This document shows, piece after piece, positions 34,375 through 45,247 of a DNA stretch of 64,000 nt (position 1 is the first letter of the stretch; every line of letters starts with the position of its first letter). A program made the position numbers and the translations under genes. The DNA comes from Fulvia fulva (Eukaryota > Ascomycota > Dothideomycetes > Mycosphaerellales > Mycosphaerellaceae), in the NCBI RefSeq assembly GCF_020509005.1, contig NC_063023.1, positions 2,480,001 to 2,544,000 on the forward strand. The letters run 5' to 3'. The notes beneath the pieces were generated by a model. That model was not told the DNA's origin. It ran no database searches and saw nothing but the letters and a program-made list of their open reading frames with translations.

Positions 34375-35098
34375 GTTGGAAAGGTGCGAAAAGCGATCCC
34401 CGAGCTGATGTTGATCGAAATGTGCGGTGCTGATCACTCAATGGCTTGGAAAAGGACGAAATGTGTGAGCAGTTGTGCTGTGAGTCGTAACAAAAGTCTA
34501 GATCCCACCACCGTCATCGGCTTTCACTTCAGGCATCAGTCGAGGCATCCAAAATTTGACCACAGCCCCATCTTTCCTTGCGCTTTCTTATTATCAACGA
34601 CGAACGCCTCACGACCAACATCATCACCCCAATGCAAAGACATTCGCCAAGCAACTGACTGGATGATCGGGCCTGTCAAGATTGCTGCTGTCCAGGAGTG
34701 TCTGCACCTGTCTGACCACGTACTCTAGTTCTGCGTCCTTCACGACCCAGCATCACCACATGTACTCCATCAGAGACACAATCACCAAGCGAGTGGCTAG
34801 TTTGGCAGGGCGTCATGACTCCCTCGAACCCTGGAGATTCCTCTCCACACACAACCTCGTGGTCAAGGTTGCAAATGGGCAAGGCCATATTGTCGCCCAC
34901 TTGGTGCTGGATCAGAGTGGACAGCTGGCCGCCAGGCGAGATGAGGTTCGAGCAATGCCTGTTTTATACACTGATCTATTTTATAGCTCCAAGGCATACA
35001 CTATGACGCAAACGGAATATACAACACTGTCGAGTCTGTACACATGTCCCCATCTCTCATCCTCAGGGACCCCTGCACGTTGCGGACCTGAAATCCAT
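34375..35098. other. intergenic
   Basis: About 720 nt between two minus-strand genes, holding the promoter of the chorismate synthase gene and the 3' flank of the hydrophobin gene. No feature recognised; a long plus-strand frame here overlaps the hydrophobin exons in antisense. Confidence 0.4.
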
Positions 35099-35868
35099 TT
35101 ATGGGTTGCTGCAGAAGAGACCGAGGCCAAGCTAGAAGTCAAGTCAGTACCATGTCTAAGGAAATTCCGTCCATCGAAGCACGCGAGGCACTTACAACTG
35201 GGATCAAACAGCACTGGGCGGTGGTGCCGTCGTTGGCACAATCAGCCTCGAAGGCCGAAACGGATGTGAGGCCACTGGATGCTATTGTGAACGGGGTCAG
35301 CAACTTTCCTCTCTTGGGTTCGATTTCATCAACAACTTACGGGAAGCACAAGTAACATCAGCAACGCCGAGGACGCTCAGCTGGCAGCACTGAGGAACGC
35401 GGTTGGCTGGGCAGAGCTCAACTGGAGCACCGCCATTGCCACCGTTGCCGCCGTTACCACCCTCGCCACCGGTGTTGCCGCCGTCTGCCAGAGAGAAAGA
35501 TGTCAGCCATGCTCGATCGACACGTGGGCAGCGGACATGTCTCAACGAGGTGATGCCTTCTGCACTTTACACTTACTGTTGCCACCGTTGTTGTTGCCAC
35601 CGTTGTTGCCTCCGCCGTTGCCTGCGTTGCCACCGGTGTTGCCTCCGCCACTGCCTCCGTTGCCACCATTGCCGCCGTTGTTATCACCACCGTTGCCACC
35701 GTTGCCACCGTTGTTGCCGCCGTGAATTGGGGACGACCAGATTGGGGCGTTGCCAGATGGGTAGGTGGCTGGGGTGTTGGACGATGGGTAGGTGATTGGG
35801 TAGGTGCCTGCAATTGGGCCGGCGACCGCCATGCTGGCGAGAGCTGCGCTGAGGAGCATGAAGTTCAT
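35099..35868 (-). CDS. class II hydrophobin with Gly/Asn-rich N-terminal repeat
   Basis: Four exons: 35868-35577, 35484-35341, 35281-35196 and 35131-35099, with introns of 92, 59 and 64 nt; 184 aa. The signal peptide is MNFMLLSAALASMAVAG. Residues about 50-116 are GGN-type repeats (GGNNGGNGGNGGDNNGG and similar). The C-terminal domain has eight Cys at 122, 130, 131, 143, 160, 169, 170 and 181: spacing C-X7-CC-X11-C-X16-C-X8-CC-X10-C. The blocks PQCCQLSVLGVADVTC and AQCCLIPVLGLGLFC are class II hallmarks; only the first gap (7) is shorter than usual. Hydrophobins self-assemble at air-water interfaces on hyphae and spores. The last exon is only 11 codons. Confidence 0.93.
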
Positions 35869-37848
35869 TTTGACTTGGTTGGTTGGTTGGTGGTTGGTGG
35901 GTAAGTGTATATGGGGTAAAATATGGTCTGAAGAATGATAAGGTAAAGACTGTGTTGGACCTGAATGAGCTGATGAGGATGATATTGCTAGGAAGAGGGA
36001 GGAGAAGACGTCTTATATCTCTATCCTCGTACACAGGCGACTGAGCTCGTAACCAACAGCCTAATCTCCTCCTCGAAGGGACGATCACACAGATACTGCC
36101 ACGACACGACTCGTCGCGCGGCTCATTCGAACCCAGAGAAAAAGCCTCGTGGAGGTTCACCAGCGATCCGCAGAGCAAGCTATTGTGTCAGGGTATGCAG
36201 CAAAGGAAGGGCACTGCTCCTGAGCGTCCGAAATCTCCGTGATAGCGAGATAAGGCAGTAGTGTGCCTACGCAGCTCCCTCCCCCAGCGTGCCCAGATCG
36301 TTGCAGCCGCGCTCTGGGAAGCTTGCGGACGTAAGCCTGTCGTGCTAGCCGCGCTAGCGCGCTCGCTAGGTGCTCGCGTGCCGTTGCGCTTGTCGATTAT
36401 TTCAGGCACGTATGCCTCGTCGCACCATACAAAGAAGGAACAGGCGGATGGACGACATGTGATAGACCGAGCAGAAGACGAGGAACGAGGCGCGCTATGC
36501 ACATGCATGACAGGAGGCTGGCTCCGCCGGCTGCCTGGGTGGGAATGGTCGGAGGACCGCGTGCGCCAATGTCATGCACATGCAGACATGTGCCGCAGTG
36601 CTAGAACTAACTATCTATTTGCGAGCACGGGGCTGGCGATCATGGGCTGGGAAAATGTGTAGCTTGATCTGACTTCACCTCACGTCGAATGCTGATGTGA
36701 AGGCGAGTGAACGATAAGCCGTGCGATTCTGCGAGCAGATTTCTAAGCAATTCCTCCCAAGGCGAAGGAATCGCAAGCCAAGCTGTATTTTGATTCCCAA
36801 CAATGCCGCGACGCTTCCTCGCAAAATCCTTTCCCTTCCTGTGGTATTAATTGTCGACCGTTGTGTATACGAAAGGAGAACGTTGCCGCTTCCCTGCTGC
36901 TTGCACCAAGAGGGGTCCGGTGACGGTGACGGGTCCATGCATGCATGCATCCTTCGGTCGACTCAGTCCAAATGATGCGTCAAAACATCACGCTCAGTCT
37001 CCTGGCATCGCCTCACCAAATCCACAAAACCAACACCAACATTAAAAAAATCACAAGGTACTCAACCCCATCGCGCGGTAACACGGAACACACTTCCTGA
37101 CTCCGACTCTGACTCTGACTCTCCCCCGAGAGCCGCCGCCGCCGCCGGAGGCCGGAGCCCGAGCGGGAGACGTTGTAAGCAGCAAATTCAAAAGCGGAAG
37201 CAGACGAAGGGAGATCTCCACACCCTAAGCCCCAACGAGACCTCGCCAAGGCCGCGTCGTCGTCGTCGTATACACGCGACCCAACCAGCAGGCACGCCAC
37301 GCTCCTCTCCACGAGTCGGGCACGAGTCGGGCACGCACAGGGCATGCTCTCTCTGTCGCGGGTTACGAGTCTACGACTGCACGTTGAATAAATAATAATA
37401 CAGTAATAATGACAATGCTTTTGACGCATTGACGCTTCATGGTGCAGGCTGCAGGGCATTGCGATTGGGAAACCCGTTCTCGGGTTCGTATATTTTTCGT
37501 CTTTCGCGATGGAGTGGATTGTGTTGTGATGGGGATAGGGAAAGGAGGATCCCTGGGATTTCCTTGATTGATGGGATGATGGGATTGATCCGATTGTCGA
37601 CTTTTGATGCTGTGCTCCGCGGAGGGATGGGATGCTTCGCTTCATTGCTGCCGTTGTTGTTCGTCTCACTATCATCATGGTACAGTACACTAATTCTACA
37701 ATGCAGTGCAGGCGCAGTGCAGGCACCCTCTGTTTTTCGTGCTGGCCCTGTGGCCCTGCCTTGCCCATCCCAGGCTTTTGAGATCACTTCAATCATTAAC
37801 ATCACAACAGCAAACGCCCCAGACCCTCCTACACTACAAGCAACGCAA
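35869..37848. other. 2 kb intergenic region with simple repeats
   Basis: Hydrophobin upstream region. A TATAAG (minus strand) lies near 36012-36020. A palindrome-rich patch (gctagccgcgctagcgcgctcgctag) lies near 36346-36372, and ATGCATGCATGC near 36936. No gene recognised. Confidence 0.45.
37099..37269 (+). repeat. microsatellite cluster
   Basis: (GACTCT)n at about 37099-37122, (GCC)n at 37132-37147 and (CGT)n at 37255-37269, all within 170 nt. An AAT-type run (aataaataataata) follows near 37386. Confidence 0.8.
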
Positions 37849-39789
37849 TCATAACCTCGAATCTCCACGCCCTAGTGCCAGCTCCCTATCTCTCCTCTCC
37901 GAAATCTCCCTCCTTCTCTCGACCTGTTCCGACGATCGCGGGTCTCTCGCGGGACTTCTGTCCCTTACCCTCGCCCTCGAAACATTCAATCCCATGCTCA
38001 TCCACCACTCCTCCGGCACATCATCTCTCGCCGCAAGACGTTCCACAACCCTCCGCATACTGTCCAAGTCCTGCACATCACCGCTCAGCAACGCCTCGGA
38101 GACCTCCCTCTCGCTGCGATTGCTGGGTGGGCTGATGGGATGTGCTTGGGGACCGTCGCGGGATGTGAAGGTGTTGACATTTGGATGTGAGCTGAGAGGC
38201 TCGTACTCTGGTGGTGGGGAGGCGGGACTTTCGATGATAGGGCCGTCAACAGGCATTGAGCCTGCTGCGAAGCGACGGAAGTAGCCGTTCACTTGGCGGC
38301 GTGTTTCGTTGGCTGCGTCGTGGGTTGCGGTGCTGTAGAGATCTGGACGTGGTGTCGGTGCTTCGGCAGCGTCTGATTGACGCAGAGCCCGGCCACTGCG
38401 TCTGCTTTCGGCGAGCATTCGAGCAGATCTTGCTCCTACACTCCTCAGGGTGTTCTCAGCACGACCGTCGTTCTCGGTGCTGCCCTGTCGAATGTGGAGG
38501 ACGCGTTCGCGACCGTCGTCACTTTCGAGCGCTTCCTCAATGAGCCGGAAGCCGATGTCAACGCGTGCTGGCTCAGTCTGCAATGCGAACCTATTACCAT
38601 CGCGATCTCGAATCCGCTGATGCGCTGCGATACGTTCGCGGCCTTCGGGGGTCTGCATCTCATGAAAGTACATGTCTTCGGCGAATGCTTCAGTGCTGTA
38701 GATGTCTTCGTCGGTACAGATCATATCGTCTGGATCGACAGAAGATGCAGAATCGTTCTCGTTCTCGTCGTTGCTGGAGTCGCGCCTACTGGTGCTCGAG
38801 TTTGAGGTCTGTTCTGTGCTTTGAGAGTTGTGGTTGGAGACATTGAAGGAGGCAGCAGCACTGGCGAAGCTGCTATCCTGGCTTGGTAGAGTCTGGTCCG
38901 GAGCTATAGTGGTGCGCATGATCTCCCAGCCATCGCCAGGCGTGGGACTACGGTTCCTGTCTCCAAGGTCATCAATGGCAGGCTCAGGTGACTCTGAAGC
39001 TTGCCAGGAATGCCTCAGTGGGTGCAGAGGTTGGGCGCGACGGAGTCTTTGCGACTCAGATGGCTCATCGTATTCAGTCTCGGCAACGAAGGAGGTGTTC
39101 ACAGTGTCTTCCTCGGGTCCAGATGTGTCCAGTGGTGGAGTAGGCAAAGTGCTGCGTCCTGCACTGGATGCTCCACGGTGTTCGCGTCTACGACGATCCA
39201 TAGGCTCCGGCGATCGCAGAATACGCAATGGCTCGCCGGGGTTGATAACAATAGTATGCGCAGGAGAGCGTCGTCCCGGGATGGTCGAGGTATGCACTCC
39301 AGCGTCGTGCGCCTCTTGAATGATGCGATCACGTTCGCGATCGAGCTCTGCATTGCGAGCGCGCAGTTGTGTGATCTGTCGCCGCATCTCTCGCTCGCGC
39401 GTCCGCTCTTCATGCTGTAGCTGTTCCCTCATGCCCGATGCTACGCGCGACGCTCTTGACGTTTGTGTAAAGCTTGGTTCTGGCGCAGGCGGAGGCGGAA
39501 GTGGTAGACGTTGCCTTTCTGCTGCTTCCAAGAGGCTCGCGATGGGCGGAACGCGTCGAGCATCACCACGACGCGACTCGCGCAGGCCATTGAAGCCAGC
39601 AGAAGGTAGAGGCTCGCGCTCGAATCGTGGTGGAAGAATCGTCGCGTCGCGAGGCAGGCGCGTCCGGGTTGTTGTTCGGCGGCCATGCACTGAAGGCCGC
39701 CGGCGGATGGAGGAGCGCAAAGATGCTGTCGGATCTGCTTTGGTGCTCGCCTCCTTCTCTTCGGGGTCGCGCCAGATGGGAAGGCCCAT
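37849..39789 (-). CDS. long disordered protein with short coiled coil, unknown
   Basis: 646 aa, single exon, starting MGLPIWRDPEEKEAS. Mostly low-complexity Arg/Ser/Pro/Glu sequence. Visible parts: a basic N-terminus (SIRRRPSVHGRRTTTRTR), a coiled coil at about 125-165 (EERTREREMRRQITQLRARN), an acidic Ser-rich middle and a compact C-terminal helix block LDSMRRVVERLAARDDVPEE followed by WWMSMGL. The folded C-terminal block and the MGLPIWRDP start look conserved-type; the rest is probably disordered. Could be a scaffold or regulatory protein. No function assigned. Confidence 0.75.
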   Translation of the reverse strand: MGLPIWRDPEEKEASTKADPTASLRSSIRRRPSVHGRRTTTRTRLPRDATILPPRFEREPLPSAGFNGLRESRRGDARRVPPIASLLEAAERQRLPLPPPPAPEPSFTQTSRASRVASGMREQLQHEERTREREMRRQITQLRARNAELDRERDRIIQEAHDAGVHTSTIPGRRSPAHTIVINPGEPLRILRSPEPMDRRRREHRGASSAGRSTLPTPPLDTSGPEEDTVNTSFVAETEYDEPSESQRLRRAQPLHPLRHSWQASESPEPAIDDLGDRNRSPTPGDGWEIMRTTIAPDQTLPSQDSSFASAAASFNVSNHNSQSTEQTSNSSTSRRDSSNDENENDSASSVDPDDMICTDEDIYSTEAFAEDMYFHEMQTPEGRERIAAHQRIRDRDGNRFALQTEPARVDIGFRLIEEALESDDGRERVLHIRQGSTENDGRAENTLRSVGARSARMLAESRRSGRALRQSDAAEAPTPRPDLYSTATHDAANETRRQVNGYFRRFAAGSMPVDGPIIESPASPPPEYEPLSSHPNVNTFTSRDGPQAHPISPPSNRSEREVSEALLSGDVQDLDSMRRVVERLAARDDVPEEWWMSMGLNVSRARVRDRSPARDPRSSEQVERRREISERRDRELALGRGDSRL

Positions 39790-40348
39790 GGTGACGAACG
39801 GGCGCGAAAAAGTGATGCAAGGGTGCTGCGCTCCGAATGGCGACGGCGATTAGGGCCTGCGCGAATGCTCCGAGTAGCGTCGGGCCTGAGCAATGTTGGA
39901 GAGAAGGAGAGAGAGAGGCGCGTGGTGCAACACTTGCATTCACACTTCTGCCTTGCGAACACTCGAGGCCCTGCGACTTTGTTTCACTGAGGCTGGTAAG
40001 CGAGAGAACGAGGCTCGTGCACTTGCCGAGCGCCGAACATCCTTGCAAAGCCACATCTTTCCCCTTTCAGCGTCATGCATGAAACAGCATCCTCCATCGA
40101 CATCAGAATCCAAGTATCGTTCAGTCGACGAGGAAAGTGCCCATCCCGCAACAATGCCACTGACCCGCTGTACACGAGGAGAACGATACTGTTTTGCTGG
40201 TCTCCATAAGCCGTGATCAACATCATCCAGCAGGCGGAAGGTGCTCAGGGCACTCTGCACGTCATAATCGCTGTTGTCGTTGATCAGTGCTTCCCGTGAC
40301 CCTCCATTCAGCAGCCTTCGCGGCATCGACTTGCCTCTCAAGACCAAC

Positions 40349-41743
40349 ATGATCGAACTGGGCCTTCAGCGCATCTCGCGTCTCTTGAGCAAAGCACCTT
40401 TACCATGGAAGGCGGTCCATGTCGCCGGCACCAATGGCAAAGGCTCTGTCTGTACATACGTCTCTGACATGCTCAATACATACAACCGATCCAAGTGGCG
40501 ACAACGAAGCGGTCATGCTATGCTTCGTCACGGCAGGTTTACCAGCCCCCACCTTATCAACAGATGGGACTGCATCAGCCTGAGCAACGAAGATGAGATG
40601 AAGACTGTGCCCAAGGCCTTGTTCCATGACGTCGAGGAGAGTGTTCAGAGTATCAACAAACAGCACCACATCGAGGCCAGCGAGTTTGAACTCCTCACAG
40701 CGACCGCCTTTACCATCTTCACCAGAAGCAGTCTCGACTTGGCGGTAGTAGAGACCGGCATGGGCGGCAGACTTGATGCGACCAACATCCTTGGACAGAT
40801 ATCAACCGACCACGTCAACAGAGAAGGCATCGACATGGCCACGTTCCGACCACGTCCTTTGGTCACAGCCATCACCAAGATTGGACTGGATCATCAAGCA
40901 TTCCTCGGCGACACCATCGAAGCCATTGCCCGAGAGAAAGCTGGCATCATGAAACCTGGCGTGCCGGTGTTGTACGACAGAACGAACCAGCCCTCTGTGC
41001 GACAAGTGCTGAAAGAGAGCGCCCAGGCTATGGGCTTCTCACGTGCCATGCTGGATGCTTACGATCCTCCGGGTAACGACGCCCCGTTACAGAATCTTGG
41101 ACCAGGCCAAGAACCTATGCACGTCGCCACGAACGGCCAACTTGCTTTCGAAGCTACAATGTATGCATTGATCTCCCTAGGCAGGATAAGTCCGTCTGCG
41201 AACCCTACGCCCGAAGATCAAGCTGCGCATACAGAGCTCATGCAGGACTTGAGCAAGGCCTACCGGCAAACGCGCGTTCCAGGGCGTCTTGAAAGGATCA
41301 ACATTGAGGTGTCCTCCGGCTCGTCAAAGGAGATTCTGCTTGATGGCGCCCACAATGCGCAGTCAGCGGGAGTGCTCGGTCAATACGTAGACGCACAAAG
41401 GAAGGCAGCACAGCCAGTCACGTGGCTTCTGGCAGCATCAGATACCAAAGACGTTAAGGAAATGCTGCAGCAACTTCTCCAGCCAGGCGACAAGGTGTGT
41501 GCCGTCGAATTTGGCCCCGTCGATGGTATGCCGTGGGTCAAGCCGATGGCAGTAGCACAGATCACCGCAGCAGCAAAGCAAGTGGTGCCTGAGCTTCAGC
41601 ACGCTCAAGAATGCGGCACTGATGTTCGTGGGGCTTTGCAGTCTGCCATTGCCGCTGCTGGTGATGATGGACTCGTTGTTGCGGCAGGGAGTCTGTACCT
41701 CGTTGGCGACATCCACCGTCTCCAGGCTGGCGACCATGATTGA
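40349..41743 (+). CDS. FOL3: dihydrofolate synthase / folylpolyglutamate synthase family
   Basis: 464 aa from ATG 40349 (MIELGLQRISRLLSKAPLPW). The frame is open 25 codons further but begins with TTG. Mur-ligase-type motifs: P-loop VAGTNGKGSVCTYV at about 26-39, RFTSPHLI (folate-binding loop), ETGMGGRLDATN, TKIGLDHQAFLG (metal His), AGIMKPGVPV and LLDGAHNAQS (C-terminal domain). The enzyme adds Glu to dihydropteroate, or to folates, with ATP. The opening sequence is typical of fungal dihydrofolate synthase (Fol3) rather than mitochondrial FPGS. Complete, single exon. Confidence 0.92.
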   Translation: MIELGLQRISRLLSKAPLPWKAVHVAGTNGKGSVCTYVSDMLNTYNRSKWRQRSGHAMLRHGRFTSPHLINRWDCISLSNEDEMKTVPKALFHDVEESVQSINKQHHIEASEFELLTATAFTIFTRSSLDLAVVETGMGGRLDATNILGQISTDHVNREGIDMATFRPRPLVTAITKIGLDHQAFLGDTIEAIAREKAGIMKPGVPVLYDRTNQPSVRQVLKESAQAMGFSRAMLDAYDPPGNDAPLQNLGPGQEPMHVATNGQLAFEATMYALISLGRISPSANPTPEDQAAHTELMQDLSKAYRQTRVPGRLERINIEVSSGSSKEILLDGAHNAQSAGVLGQYVDAQRKAAQPVTWLLAASDTKDVKEMLQQLLQPGDKVCAVEFGPVDGMPWVKPMAVAQITAAAKQVVPELQHAQECGTDVRGALQSAIAAAGDDGLVVAAGSLYLVGDIHRLQAGDHD

Positions 41744-42522
41744 AGACCGGCTATTGGGAAAGATCTCATATGAAGAGCGATGCTTCCCAGCGCCAACGAT
41801 GGAAGCATTGATCAATGTGCCAATGCTGATCTGCATGGCCGAAGGGCAGGCCGTGGTCACCCGTGCCTATGATCTCGTCTCCACTGCCAATAGCGACATC
41901 AAAGCGACATCACAACAAAACACTGGCTGAGTAGTTGACGCATCGTGATGCGCTCGGCTTTGCGAGCCGACTTCAAGCTCGCATTGCCACTTCGAAAAGG
42001 CTGCCTTAGCTATGATTGCGGCTGACAGGATTTGTCCCCGCTGCGACTCGCTTCACCCTTGCGCTGCGAGCTGCTATGGGCCAATGCCCATCATCACGAC
42101 ATCTCGAGCCTTCCGGCAAGAGGGCACGGCGTAGATACAGACCCCAGATGGCGAAAGAGACCCAGCAGCATAAGAGCCTCTTGCATGCACACATGACATC
42201 AGGTAAATCTTCTATAGAGCAATACGAGGCAAGATCGCGACTCGCGCGTCGTTATCTCCATAGCCCGATGTAACAGCGAGGATCCCCGTCAGAGCTTCTC
42301 TACAAACGCAAATCCCGTACTGATCTGCTAGCCAGCGGCGATGACTTGATGATCTTCGAACATAGGATGGAGGATTCTGCGATTGTAAGGTACACACCAC
42401 AGCGAATGAGCAGATCAACAGTTGTACAGTTGTCCCAGCATGCGATGCGAGTTCCATCCTCTCACTGGCATCGTTACTATTGGGCAAAAGCACCGCCTCG
42501 ATTACCAATGACACCAACACCA
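41744..42522. other. intergenic
   Basis: About 780 nt; short frames only, nothing recognised. Confidence 0.4.
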
Positions 42523-43013
42523 ACTTGACAGTGGCACTAATCCGGGCTCCTCCTCCGGACTGGCCACTTCCAGTGCTGAACGAGAATGGACTACCATCAA
42601 GCCCAACCTCAGCGGACCGGCATCAACCTCAACATCAGCGAAACTGTCGACGCTGCCGTGACACTCATCAAAGAAGCGGCTGATGGTGGTGCAGATGTCG
42701 TTACCGTTCCTGAACTGTGGTTTTCCAGGGTAAGACTCGCTCTTGACTCATCCTACAGCATTTCGGTCACATCACTGACCACATGTACATGTATCAGCTA
42801 GTTCTACCCCACCGGCAACGACCAGAACAACTGGACAGTCGAGTACCTCCCAATGTACTGTACATCAACAACAGCCTCGTCCCCGGCAGTGCGGACTTCA
42901 TCCGTCTCATCGATAGCGTTAGGAGAAACAAAACTTACGCCAACCTAGCCTTCTCGGAATTCTCGGCGAACCGTCTCTTCGTGGCCCAAATGCTCGTCTC
43001 CCCAACTGCCTAA
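42523..43013 (+). pseudogene. nitrilase relic (5' part only, frameshifted)
   Basis: Fragments of an aliphatic-nitrilase N-terminus lie in order but in different frames: LTVALIRAPPPDWPLPVLNE (about 42525-42585), then RTGINLNISETVDAAVTLI to VTVPELWFS (catalytic Glu kept, about 42610-42729), an intron-like GTAAGA..TAG (42730-42801), FYPTGNDQNNWTVEYLP, another frame change near 42858, and YINNSLVPGSADFIRLI to NRLFVAQMLVSPTA, stop 43013. The part carrying the catalytic Lys and Cys is absent. At least two frameshifts plus a 3' truncation, so no product is expected. It is distinct in sequence from the intact cyanide hydratase 3 kb downstream. Confidence 0.75.
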
Positions 43014-43241
43014 CGGGGGATGTCCTCATCCACCGCCACTAACTCCGTCCCTCGGGCTCTGATCTGAGCGCTGGTTCGTCAGCGATGGCACAGTGTCGAT
43101 GAAGTGCGAGTCATTTCTACAGGTGGAGAGCTAGGTTGTGTTGGGGTGTTGGAATGGTTCGAGGAGGTGGTGCACTCCCTCCCTCCTTTCGATCCCGGAT
43201 CATACATCACAGGTCCCACAATATCAAGCCATGCCCTGCAA

Positions 43242-43772
43242 TCACACCCGCAACCTCAGAATCGCAGTCGCCTCTTCCCACGTTATAGAGACGCACTGAT
43301 ACAGTGCCTTCAGAGCCGACTCCGTCCTCAGATCTTCCCTCTCCAAGGCGTCCTTCTTCATCTTTAGGGCTCCTTCGTGCATAGTGATGTTCATTCTCTT
43401 ATACGCGAGGTGTATTTCACCCATGAACACCATGATCCGCTCATGGTCCGTACTCGCCGTCTTCGCAGCATTTTCAACACTGGCTTGCTGCTCGTGCACT
43501 CGCTTCTCCTTCTCCTTGAGTTGGTTGTTGCAGTGCTTGAGATACTGTGGGATCATTTCTCGCCGGATGGTCTTTGATGTTTGCATCAGAATTGGTTCGG
43601 TCTTGAGTGAGGCCTCTGGGGTGGCGAGGACGAGCTCGTAGATGATGAGACGAAGTTCTGCGGGCAAGGCGCTGAGACGGTTGGGGCTGGGTGCTGTTGT
43701 AACTGGTTGTACGTTAGTCAACTGCGGTTTTTGGGTGGCTGGATGGAGCTTACATGGTAGTGCGAACGGCAT
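43242..43772 (-). CDS. short F-box-like protein
   Basis: ATG 43772 (MPFALP). An in-frame 51 nt intron (43703-43753, GTAAGC..CAG with GACTAAC branch site) probably splits codon 7, leaving 159 aa. The sequence runs SALPAELRLIIYELVLATPE, then ILMQTSKTIRREMIPQYLKH, then a long charged helix (NNQLKEKEKRVHEQQASVEN). Same architecture as the gene at 22616. Function unknown. Confidence 0.75.
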   Translation of the reverse strand: MPFALPCKLHPATQKPQLTNVQPVTTAPSPNRLSALPAELRLIIYELVLATPEASLKTEPILMQTSKTIRREMIPQYLKHCNNQLKEKEKRVHEQQASVENAAKTASTDHERIMVFMGEIHLAYKRMNITMHEGALKMKKDALEREDLRTESALKALYQCVSITWEEATAILRLRV

Positions 43773-44522
43773 TTTGGAGGGAATGGTGTTGGTGACTCGA
43801 GTTCGTGAGATGATCTAGATTGATGAGGCAGGTCTTCAAGACGCGATGCAATGCTAGGTGGATCGCACAGGGCTGTTTGAAGACTCTAGGTCGCACGTCT
43901 GATCCAATATTGCGATAAGGCAGAAGTTGGTGAAGTGTCGCGACTGTGCGGCGATGGTAGTTCGTGGTGTACCCAGGGATATTATCAGGTTGATGCTGCA
44001 GAAACTGCCATGAAGTCGTTCGAAGTGCAAATTGGAATCGTGGAACCGAAAAGCGAGAGCTTGAGAAGCATGTGATCCTCTGACAGGCGTCGACTCACTT
44101 CCCAGCTGTCTTAGCGTCAGCTCTCCCGCGAATTATTGATTCAATAGTGGCGTTTCGATATGATCATGCTTATTTTAGCAGCAATATTGAGGTGTGCTCT
44201 GATGGGGTCTGGTAGTCGCGTATCCGCTCGCTGTGAGTGCTGAGGTTGCGGTTATCCACAGGGCCGCAGCGTCATTGGTACGGCGATCCAACTCCGAATC
44301 ATTCACTGACTAAGCGGTCACATGTCTTACACGAAAGTCTACGGTGAATGCCGTCAGGCGTCGAGCGTCTGCATGGAAAGGCCATCTGATCAGGTCGCAC
44401 AGTTGTCTGCGATGCTGACAGCAAGGAGTAAAGAGCGCAAAGGGGGATCAGAGACTCTGAACAAAAAACGACACTGACTGAGCATCCTACCTACAAGGGT
44501 ACCTGCATAATTTGGGCGTGAT
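43773..44522. other. intergenic
   Basis: About 750 nt. The first 100 nt or so form the leader of the gene at 43242. Nothing else recognised. Confidence 0.4.
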
Positions 44523-45247
44523 TCAGTCCGAGATCTCGACGACCTCTGCTTTAGGATCCGGCGCGAACTTCTTTCGCGACGGACCTCCCTCACTGAGTTG
44601 CTTTCGCTTGTTCTGGCGTTCGGGCTCTAGGTTTGCTGCTACTATCTCCTATCAATCGTCAATACGCAAATGACAGTCCGCAGTAAGCTGGCTCAGATAC
44701 CTCGACGGCCTTCAGATCCCTCTTCCATCGTCGATGTTGTTCGGGCGACAGCTTGTGGGACTCGTATGATACCCCATGTAGTATCTTCGCGATCGTGTCT
44801 ACCGCAAGTAAGCGCCTATCCACAAGACGATGGTCCTTGGAGCACTTACGAATCGACCGATAGCGGAACTTGGCGCGGTAGATGCTCTTGCGATTCAAAG
44901 GCTCGACGAAGTACTGGATCGTTGGAGGTCCGGTTGGGGATGGTGATCTGGGAACCACTCGGCCTACCGGCTGCTTGCCACGCGATTTTGAACTTTGACC
45001 ATAGGTCACAAGGGTTGCTGTTTCGTCGGAATCCTCCTCGGATCCGTCGTCATCTTGTGTTGTTGGTCCCGTGAACACAAAGTGGTTGCTAGGTCCAGCC
45101 TCGGTTTCTCTGTCAGATCTTCCTGACGCTGTTCTTCGAGATCTTCTTCTGGGGCATCAACGCAGACCAGTCTTGGAAGCTATCAGTGATTGCAGTCAGA
45201 GGAGTCCATTGGGCGTACTTGCTCGATGGAATGAGATAGAGGCTCAT
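44523..45247 (-). CDS. small basic/acidic protein of four exons, unknown
   Basis: Exons 45247-45219, 45148-44850, 44798-44701 and 44648-44523; introns 70, 51 and 52 nt, all GT..AG with consistent phases; 183 aa. It reads MSLYLIPSSKRRSRRTASGR ... GPSNHFVFTGPTTQDDDGSE ... GPPTIQYFVEPLNRKSIYRA ... TIAKILHGVSYESHKLSPEQ ... EIVAANLEPERQNKRKQLSE ... AEVVEISD. The N-terminus is Arg-rich and the middle acidic (EEDSDE). The C-terminal half is helical with a KRKQ..SRKK basic patch, which may be a nuclear signal. The in-frame ATG at 45328 is an alternative start. No family recognised, but four exons in frame support a real gene. Confidence 0.6.

Noticed and set aside
34682..35269. 195-codon plus-strand frame
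   Set aside because: Lies antisense to hydrophobin exons and has no protein-family character.
38377..39853. Plus-strand frames antisense to the 646-residue disordered protein
   Set aside because: Ser/Arg/Cys-rich shadows of the minus-strand coding frame.
40274..40348. Longer N-terminus for dihydrofolate synthase
   Set aside because: Begins with TTG and the family normally starts at MIELGL.
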